Source: G025836975 sp040391135
GTDB taxonomy: Bacteria; Pseudomonadota; Gammaproteobacteria; Burkholderiales; Burkholderiaceae_B
Direction: 5' to 3'
DNA length: 64,000 nt
NCBI GenBank assembly: GCA_040391135.1
Contig: JBEBYL010000003.1
Location: 124,001-188,000, forward strand
In this document: one piece after another, positions 59,057 to 64,000 of the stretch
Numbering within the stretch: the stretch's first letter is position 1
Layout: every line of letters begins with the position of its first letter
Translations under genes and position numbers: made by a program
Notes under the pieces: generated by a model
Told to the model about the DNA's origin: nothing
Databases searched by the model: none
The model's input: only the letters and a program-made list of their open reading frames with translations

Positions 59057-59899
59057 ATGTATTTGCGTTCCATGGGCTTGTTGGCCATTGCCGCCACAAC
59101 CTGTTTGTCCTTGATGGGTAGTCCGGCAATGGCTCAGTCCCGTGTCCTGTCCACGCAAGGCAACGAGCGGGCCGCCCCCGCCAATGTGCTGTCCACCGAA
59201 GGCAACGAAGGCGCGGCGCCGGCGCGGGTGATATCCACGAAAGACCTTGCCACGCCCGAAGCGGTGCGCAAATCGTTCGAAGAGCGCTTTCCGGGAATCG
59301 ATATCGTGGTGGTCAAGCACACGCGCTTCCCCGGGCTGTACGAGGTGCAGGTCGGCATGGATTTGCTGTATACGGACGCCAATGTCGATTACCTGATGCA
59401 GGGCTCCCTGATCGACGCCAAGTCGCGCACCGACCTTACCGCCGAACGCCTGGAGGAACTTTCCAAGGTGTCGTTCTCGTCCTTGCCGCTGGAACTGGCC
59501 GTCAAGCAGGTCAAGGGCGACGGATTGCGGCAGATCGCCGTGTTCGAAGATCCCAACTGCGGATACTGCAAGCGCTTGCACCAGACGCTGAAGGATGTCG
59601 ACAACATCACTGTATATACCTTCCTGTTCCCCATCCTGTCGCCGGACTCCACGGTGAAGGCCCGCAACATCTGGTGCGCCAAGGACCAGGCGGCCGCCTG
59701 GCGCAATTGGATGCTGGACGGCAAGGTGCCGGCCGAGGCCAATTGCGAGACTCCGGTCGAGACCGTGCTGGCGCTGGGCAGAAAGCTGATGGTGCAGGGC
59801 ACGCCTGCCATTATCTTTGCCGACGGCAGCAGGGTGAACGGCGCCTTGCCGCTGGACGCCCTGAAGCAGAAGCTCGATAGCGTCAAAACGGCAAAATGA
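59057..59899 (+). CDS. dsbC: Thiol:disulfide interchange protein DsbC with N-terminal tandem repeat
   Basis: A 280-residue periplasmic disulfide isomerase. Signal peptide ends at AMA (about residue 26). DsbC dimerisation domain is about 62-130 and the thioredoxin fold holds CGYC (C168, C171) in FEDPNCGYCKRLH, with cis-Pro loop VQGTPAIIF. Between signal and dimer domain there is a 14-residue direct repeat, VLSTQGNERAAPAN then VLSTEGNEGAAPAR (residues 30-57), followed by a half copy VISTKDL. This insert is not in typical DsbC. CAGGAG precedes ATG 59057. Its electron donor DsbD is not in the window. Confidence 0.92.
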   Translation: MYLRSMGLLAIAATTCLSLMGSPAMAQSRVLSTQGNERAAPANVLSTEGNEGAAPARVISTKDLATPEAVRKSFEERFPGIDIVVVKHTRFPGLYEVQVGMDLLYTDANVDYLMQGSLIDAKSRTDLTAERLEELSKVSFSSLPLELAVKQVKGDGLRQIAVFEDPNCGYCKRLHQTLKDVDNITVYTFLFPILSPDSTVKARNIWCAKDQAAAWRNWMLDGKVPAEANCETPVETVLALGRKLMVQGTPAIIFADGSRVNGALPLDALKQKLDSVKTAK

Positions 59900-59917
59900 T
59901 TCGGCAAGAAGCCCTCA

Positions 59918-60913
59918 TCATTCAATAGTGATGATGGCTTTCCCTCCCGCTGTCCCCGCTTCCACGGCCAGATGCGCGTCGATAATCTGGTCCAGGGTAA
60001 ACCGCCGGCCGATATTGTGCTTGAGCTTGTGTTCTTTTAATGCGCGTGTAATGGCGTCGACAGCCTTTGCATGGTCCTGCTGCGTCGTCGAATAGACCAG
60101 TACGCAACGTATGGTGGCGTTCAGGGCGAGCAGCTCATGGAAGGGTAGCGCTGGTGCCGGATCCCGATCAGAGGCGTATGCGGCGATGACACCATTGCGC
60201 TTGAGCACCCTTGCGCTTGTCGCCAGGTTTGCTCCAAGCGCGACTTCGATGATGCGGTCTACGCCTCGTCCGTCTTGCTCACCCGTGAATTCCGCGATGC
60301 GAGAGCAGATATCGTCGGTCTCACGAAAAACAATCAGATCCGCCCCCGCCATTTCGGCGATACGGGCTTGTTCCTGGGTTCGTACCGTGCTTATCACCTT
60401 GGCCCCTTCGAGCTTGGCGAACTGAATGGCGTAGAAACCCACCGCGCCCGCGCCGCCGGTTACAAGAATGACCTTGCCGCGTACCGGTCCGTCGGCGCTT
60501 ACGCAATAGTGCGCCGTGATTGCTGGAACGCCCAGGCATGCTCCTTCCTCATAACTTGTGGTGTCGGGAAGAGGCACTGCGTTCGCGGACGGGACCGACG
60601 TATATTGCGCCGCGCAGCCGAAAGGGCGTCCAAGCTGGGCTTCGTACAGCCATACGCGCTCTCCAACTCGTCCGGGGTCTACCGCTTTGCCGACCGCCTC
60701 GATGATGCCCGCTCCATCCTGATGCGGAATGACCGTCTTGAACGCAGCGTTCCGCGACCGCTTTCCCGCTCTGGCTTTGGTGTCGGAAGGGTTGACTCCG
60801 GTCGCGTGCAGGCGCACCAGCACCTCGCCATCGCCGGGAACGGGCTTGGGCATGTCCCGCACTATCAGGACATCTTGCGCATTTCCACGTTCATCGTAAC
60901 AAGCTGCTTTCAT
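59918..60913 (-). CDS. NADPH:quinone oxidoreductase / zinc-type alcohol dehydrogenase family protein
   Basis: A 331-residue medium-chain dehydrogenase of the quinone-reductase group: GEVLVRLHATGVNPSDTKARAGK and HQDGAGIIEAVGKAVD at the N-terminus, then the NADP fold VTGGAGAVGFYAIQFAKLEGAKVISTV. There is no structural-zinc cysteine set. It probably reduces quinones or enones with NADPH. It is divergent from the Bug-type gene with a 238-nt spacer containing a strong palindrome. Confidence 0.88.
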   Translation of the reverse strand: MKAACYDERGNAQDVLIVRDMPKPVPGDGEVLVRLHATGVNPSDTKARAGKRSRNAAFKTVIPHQDGAGIIEAVGKAVDPGRVGERVWLYEAQLGRPFGCAAQYTSVPSANAVPLPDTTSYEEGACLGVPAITAHYCVSADGPVRGKVILVTGGAGAVGFYAIQFAKLEGAKVISTVRTQEQARIAEMAGADLIVFRETDDICSRIAEFTGEQDGRGVDRIIEVALGANLATSARVLKRNGVIAAYASDRDPAPALPFHELLALNATIRCVLVYSTTQQDHAKAVDAITRALKEHKLKHNIGRRFTLDQIIDAHLAVEAGTAGGKAIITIE

Positions 60914-61049
60914 TTTCCGCTCCTGGGTTATTGGACTGGCGACAAGCCGGCTTCGTGTGTTTTACAGGCAAGCTTGGATTCGAGAAATAAATACCATGAT
61001 ACCAAGGGTTATCCCGTATTACTCAGTTGGGTAAGCCCTCTTAAAATTA

Positions 61050-61078
61050 CGTTAAATGGAAGTTAATTCCATTTAACG
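61050..61078. promoter_or_regulatory. 29-bp palindromic operator between divergent genes
   Basis: CGTTAAATGGAA (61050-61061) and TTCCATTTAACG (61067-61078) are exact complements around GTTAA. The AT-rich palindrome is in the shared upstream region of the quinone reductase and the Bug-type gene. It looks like a site for an IclR-, LysR- or GntR-type regulator, whose gene is not in the window. Confidence 0.7.
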
Positions 61079-61151
61079 GAAAAAATAATATCACAGCCCG
61101 CAGTTTGCGCGCGATATCCCTAATGAATCAACCAAAAAAACGAGGAGCATT

Positions 61152-62186
61152 ATGAACACGGTATTTAAGAAGCAACCGCCTTATTGTGCGGGCACGGGCC
61201 TTATTCCGGCCTCCATATCCCGATATAGGTTGGCCGCCGCTGCCATGGCCTTGGCGTTTTCCTTGTTTCCGCTTGGCCAGGCCGCAGCCGATACCTACCC
61301 AAGCAAGGCTGTAACCTTGGTCGCGCCGTTTGCCGCGGGCGGTTCCACCGACATGCTGGCGCGCGTGATCGCCAAGTCGCTTGCAAAAGAACTGAATCAA
61401 TCTGTCGTGGTCGAGAACCGTGGCGGGGCGGGGGGGACGATAGGAGCGGCAACGGTTGCCAAGGCGAAAGCCGATGGCTACACCCTGCTGTTGACCAACG
61501 TAACGCTCACTTCCGCGGACGCCCTGTACAAAGGCTTGCCCTACGATTTCCAGCGCGATTTCGATCATGTCTCGATGCTGGCGCAGGTGCCTTGTGTCCT
61601 GCTCATCAACAAAGACTTGCCGGTAAAGGACGTCAAGGAATTTCTGGCCTACCTGAAGGCCAATCCAGGCAAGCTGAACTATGGTTCATCAGGCGTGGGA
61701 GCGGCATTGCACCTGGCCACCCAGTCCTTTCTATCCGCCGCAAATGCGGAAGCCCTGCACATACCCTACAAAGGCACGGGTCCCATGATGGTCGATCTCA
61801 TGGCGGGAAATGTCCAGTTCGCCATTGATACCTCGGGCTCGGCGTCGGCACAGATCAGGGCCGATAAGGTGCGTGGTATTGCGGTGACGACGAAAGAAAG
61901 AGACCCGTCCTATCCGGACCTGCCCAGCCTGGCGGAAGTGGGCATACCTTTCGACATGTCCATCTGGTACGGGATAGCCACGCCCGCGGGTTTGCCCAAG
62001 GAAGTGGAGCAGACCCTCTATAAAGCCTTGGTAAACACAGTCAATAGCGAAGAGGTCCGCCAGGCATACAAGTCCATGGGCGCGCAAGCGGATACCACGG
62101 GGGGCGAAGCTTTTGCCAAGAAAGTGGGCGATGACAAGATCCGCTGGACGAAGATTATCCAGGACGCGGGCATTGAACCAAGTTGA
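61152..62186 (+). CDS. Bug-family tripartite tricarboxylate transporter substrate-binding protein
   Basis: A 344-residue periplasmic binding protein of the Bug/TctC family, very abundant in Bordetella and relatives. Long signal region to QAAAD (about residue 47), then YPSKAVTLVAPFAAGGSTDMLARVIAKSLAKELNQSVVVENRGGAGGTIGA, the family signature. Membrane partners (TctAB) are not adjacent, as is usual for Bug proteins. AGGAGC precedes ATG 61152. It probably binds a carboxylate used by the enzymes encoded downstream. Confidence 0.93.
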   Translation: MNTVFKKQPPYCAGTGLIPASISRYRLAAAAMALAFSLFPLGQAAADTYPSKAVTLVAPFAAGGSTDMLARVIAKSLAKELNQSVVVENRGGAGGTIGAATVAKAKADGYTLLLTNVTLTSADALYKGLPYDFQRDFDHVSMLAQVPCVLLINKDLPVKDVKEFLAYLKANPGKLNYGSSGVGAALHLATQSFLSAANAEALHIPYKGTGPMMVDLMAGNVQFAIDTSGSASAQIRADKVRGIAVTTKERDPSYPDLPSLAEVGIPFDMSIWYGIATPAGLPKEVEQTLYKALVNTVNSEEVRQAYKSMGAQADTTGGEAFAKKVGDDKIRWTKIIQDAGIEPS

Positions 62187-62258
62187 TCGGCCAAGGGCAC
62201 GGCCGCAGGGCCGCGCCCTCCCGGCATAGGCTATTTTTGAATGGGCAGGGTAATAACG

Positions 62259-63068
62259 ATGCACAAGGTTTTGCAGGACAAGGTTGCCATTGTGGTGGGT
62301 GCGGGGCAGGCTCCGGGAGCCACGGTGGGCAATGGCCGCGCCACCGCAATCGTCTTTGCGCGTGAGGGAGCGAAAGTGGTGGTGGTGGACCGGGACCGGG
62401 AATCGGCCCTGGAAACAGTCCGCATGATCGAAGCCGAGGGCGGAGCGGCCATTCCGTGTGCCGCCGACGTTGCCAGCGAGCAGACATTGGTCGAAATGGT
62501 CGAAACCGCGCGCAAGGCATATGGACGCATCGACATTCTTCATAACAATGTCGGCATTGCCGGTGCGGGAGGCGATGCGCCCATTGAGCAGATAAGCGAA
62601 GAGGCATTCGACCGGCTGTACGCGGTCAACCTGCGCGGCATGGCCATGACCTGCAAGCATGTGCTTGCGGTCATGCGCGAACAGGAATCCGGGTCGATCA
62701 TCAATGTGGCCTCGTCAGCCGTCTCGGCCATATATCCAAATGTGGCCTATAAGGCCACCAAAATGGGCGTCCTGGGCCTGACGCAGCATATCGCCGTGGA
62801 ATACGCGGCACGGGGAATCCGAGCCAACGCGATACTGCCAGGCTTGATCGATACGCCAATGGCCATAGAAACGCGGGTCGCGCTGACGGGGCGGCCGCGG
62901 GACCAGATCGTTGCCCAGCGCAATGCGCAAGTGCCGCTACGCGGCCGCATGGGGACGTCGTGGGATGTGGCGAACGCAGCATTATTCCTGGCATCCGACC
63001 TGTCGGCATTCATCACCGGAGTAAATCTGCCTGTGGACGGCGGCGCATTGGCGCGGGTCGGGCCCTGA
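62259..63068 (+). CDS. Short-chain dehydrogenase/reductase (SDR)
   Basis: A 269-residue classical SDR: cofactor loop VGAGQAPGATVGNGRATA (a longer loop than TGxxxGxG), NNVG, the catalytic Ser and Tyr-xxx-Lys in SSAVSAIYPNVAYKATK, and PGLIDTPMA. Cofactor choice is likely NAD (Asp in VVVDRDRES). ATG 62259 has AGGG upstream; ATG 62241 is the longer alternative. It is 72 nt after the Bug gene and part of the same run. Confidence 0.9.
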   Translation: MHKVLQDKVAIVVGAGQAPGATVGNGRATAIVFAREGAKVVVVDRDRESALETVRMIEAEGGAAIPCAADVASEQTLVEMVETARKAYGRIDILHNNVGIAGAGGDAPIEQISEEAFDRLYAVNLRGMAMTCKHVLAVMREQESGSIINVASSAVSAIYPNVAYKATKMGVLGLTQHIAVEYAARGIRANAILPGLIDTPMAIETRVALTGRPRDQIVAQRNAQVPLRGRMGTSWDVANAALFLASDLSAFITGVNLPVDGGALARVGP

Positions 63069-63109
63069 TTATCGAACCATACATCGATTGAACAAGTGGA
63101 GTATCAACT

Positions 63110-63568
63110 ATGAACGTGGCAGATATTGCCTTGGTGACATCGGGAGCGGGCTTTGCCGGCGATGCGCTTCCGATCGAGGACCTGAAGAACAGTGATGGGC
63201 CCTCCTTTGTGTTGCAGGATGGTGTTGTCTATTTACGCGGCAGCCGAAGCAGTTCATCGGGAAGCATGGCATTCCCCGAAAGGCAAGTTTGCCTGGAGAC
63301 CGGTGCGCGCGATATGGCGCCGTTCCTGTTTGGGCCGGATGGCGTCCTCTATTCATATACCACCATACATGTTTCATCGTCCCGTGAAGTGCCTTACATG
63401 CTGGGATATGTGGACTTTCCCAATGGAATCCGGGTCTTGGCTCATGTGCGGGAAACGGACGCCAATGTCTTGGCCGCTTGCGACCAAGCAGTGCAGCTAA
63501 GAGCCGAAGGGGACACCTGGTATGTCGTTCCTGTCGCTAAGAAACCTGGATCCGGAGAGCAACAATGA
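63110..63568 (+). CDS. DUF35 / OB-fold acyl-CoA-associated protein
   Basis: A 152-residue protein of the DUF35 type that usually accompanies a thiolase-like protein: a rubredoxin-like N-terminal part, then an OB fold (LYSYTTIHVSSSREVPYMLGYVDFPNGIRVLAHV). The zinc-ribbon cysteines of most members are missing, with only Cys at ERQVCLET and one at AACDQ. It overlaps the thiolase by ATGA, so the two probably form a complex. Confidence 0.82.
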   Translation: MNVADIALVTSGAGFAGDALPIEDLKNSDGPSFVLQDGVVYLRGSRSSSSGSMAFPERQVCLETGARDMAPFLFGPDGVLYSYTTIHVSSSREVPYMLGYVDFPNGIRVLAHVRETDANVLAACDQAVQLRAEGDTWYVVPVAKKPGSGEQQ

Positions 63569-64000
63569 GTCAAGCATATATTATGGGCGCCGCAATGATA
63601 CCCATGGGAAAACACCGCGACTCCAGCTACTCCGGTTTGGCTGTTCCGGCGGTGCTGAATGCGCTGTCTTCCGCCGGGATCGATTCCAAAGCAGTCGATG
63701 CCGTGGTGTGCGGACACGCTTTTGGCGGCATGTTGACCGGACAGCGTATTGTCAAGGAGCTTGGGATAGGTTCCATTCCCGTCACCAATGTGGACAACGC
63801 ATGCTCGGGGGGCGCGACGGCGCTGCATATGGCCTGGAAGGATATTCTGGCCGGCAGGCACGATATCGTACTGGTCATCGGGGTGGACAAGCTCACGCAG
63901 TTTGGGGGCGGTACCTTGCCCTTGGTGGTCGAAGACCCGGAGGTGCGGCAGGGCATAGTCATGCCGGCGGTATACGCCATGCGCGCCCGCCGTTATCTGC
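63565..64000 (+). CDS. Thiolase family protein (N-terminal part, cut by window end)
   Basis: The first 145 residues of a thiolase/SCP2-type acetyl-CoA acyltransferase. The opening MSQAYIMGAAMIPMGKH and the nucleophile Cys in NVDNACSGGATALHMAW are clear, and the next strand VLVIGVDKLTQFGGGT is typical. It is paired with the upstream DUF35 protein, as in lipid, steroid or aromatic acyl-CoA degradation clusters. ATG 63565 overlaps the previous stop. Confidence 0.9.
   Translation, partial: MSQAYIMGAAMIPMGKHRDSSYSGLAVPAVLNALSSAGIDSKAVDAVVCGHAFGGMLTGQRIVKELGIGSIPVTNVDNACSGGATALHMAWKDILAGRHDIVLVIGVDKLTQFGGGTLPLVVEDPEVRQGIVMPAVYAMRARRYL

Overview
The window is chromosomal DNA of a GC-rich betaproteobacterium, most likely a member of the Alcaligenaceae (Bordetella / Achromobacter / Pusillimonas relatives). 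This rests on gene order typical of Burkholderiales: dacC-dat-DUF493-lipB..lipA, hslVU-dksA, dapF-DUF484-xerC, paired lauroyltransferases next to metK, an SAH riboswitch before ahcY-holin-metF, and trpEGDC behind gph. The genus assignment is inference. No rRNA, tRNA, CRISPR array, insertion sequence or prophage was seen. Most genes are closely packed and many overlap by ATGA.

Layout. 1-4.6 kb: end of a D,D-carboxypeptidase, a D-amino-acid transaminase and lipoate synthesis (DUF493, lipB, lipA), with a crotonase-fold gene between lipB and lipA. 5.1-5.7 kb: a BrnT-type toxin with an XRE-type antitoxin. 5.7-9.3 kb: a denitrification island with nirV, a CRP/FNR-family regulator and nirK, a copper nitrite reductase carrying its own cytochrome c domain. 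nirV and nirK have near-identical promoters with the same regulator box at the same spacing. 9.3-19.7 kb: a catabolic locus with a five-gene peptide ABC transporter, an N-formylglutamate amidohydrolase, a C45-family amidase/acyltransferase, an RpiR regulator, a class III aminotransferase and a carboxymuconolactone-decarboxylase-fold protein. 20-24 kb: cobalamin adenosyltransferase, an acetyltransferase, a CusF-like protein, HslUV and a zinc-finger-less DksA.

24.2-28.9 kb: a zinc homeostasis block with a G3E GTPase metallochaperone carrying a long His tract, Zur, and znuCBA behind a perfect palindromic Zur box. 28.9-33.3 kb: xerC, DUF484, dapF and two lipid A-type acyltransferases. 33.3-37.9 kb: a methionine/SAM-cycle block (metK, DUF1289, ahcY, holin-like protein, metF) controlled by two different riboswitches: a SAM-II-like element with an inserted hairpin before metK and an SAH riboswitch before ahcY. 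38.4-46 kb: folate cyclo-ligase, Slt lytic transglycosylase, tRNA nucleotidyltransferase, MidA methyltransferase, a cupin and a RhlE-type helicase with a repeat tail. 46.3-53.2 kb: HIT protein, two-domain PPK2, trpCDGE with a leader peptide and attenuator, and gph. 53.4-60.9 kb: an EAL-CBS-GGDEF protein, rpe, apaG, mltA, a UbiH-type hydroxylase, dsbC and a quinone oxidoreductase. 61-64 kb: start of an acyl-CoA-type cluster (Bug-type solute binding protein, SDR, DUF35 protein, thiolase cut by the window end) behind a 29-bp palindromic operator.

Three intergenic spaces (4.7, 19.9 and 38.1 kb) hold long imperfect palindromes. Two share a homologous core of about 50 nt with different flanking stems, and the third has traces of it. 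They look like an uncharacterised repeat family.
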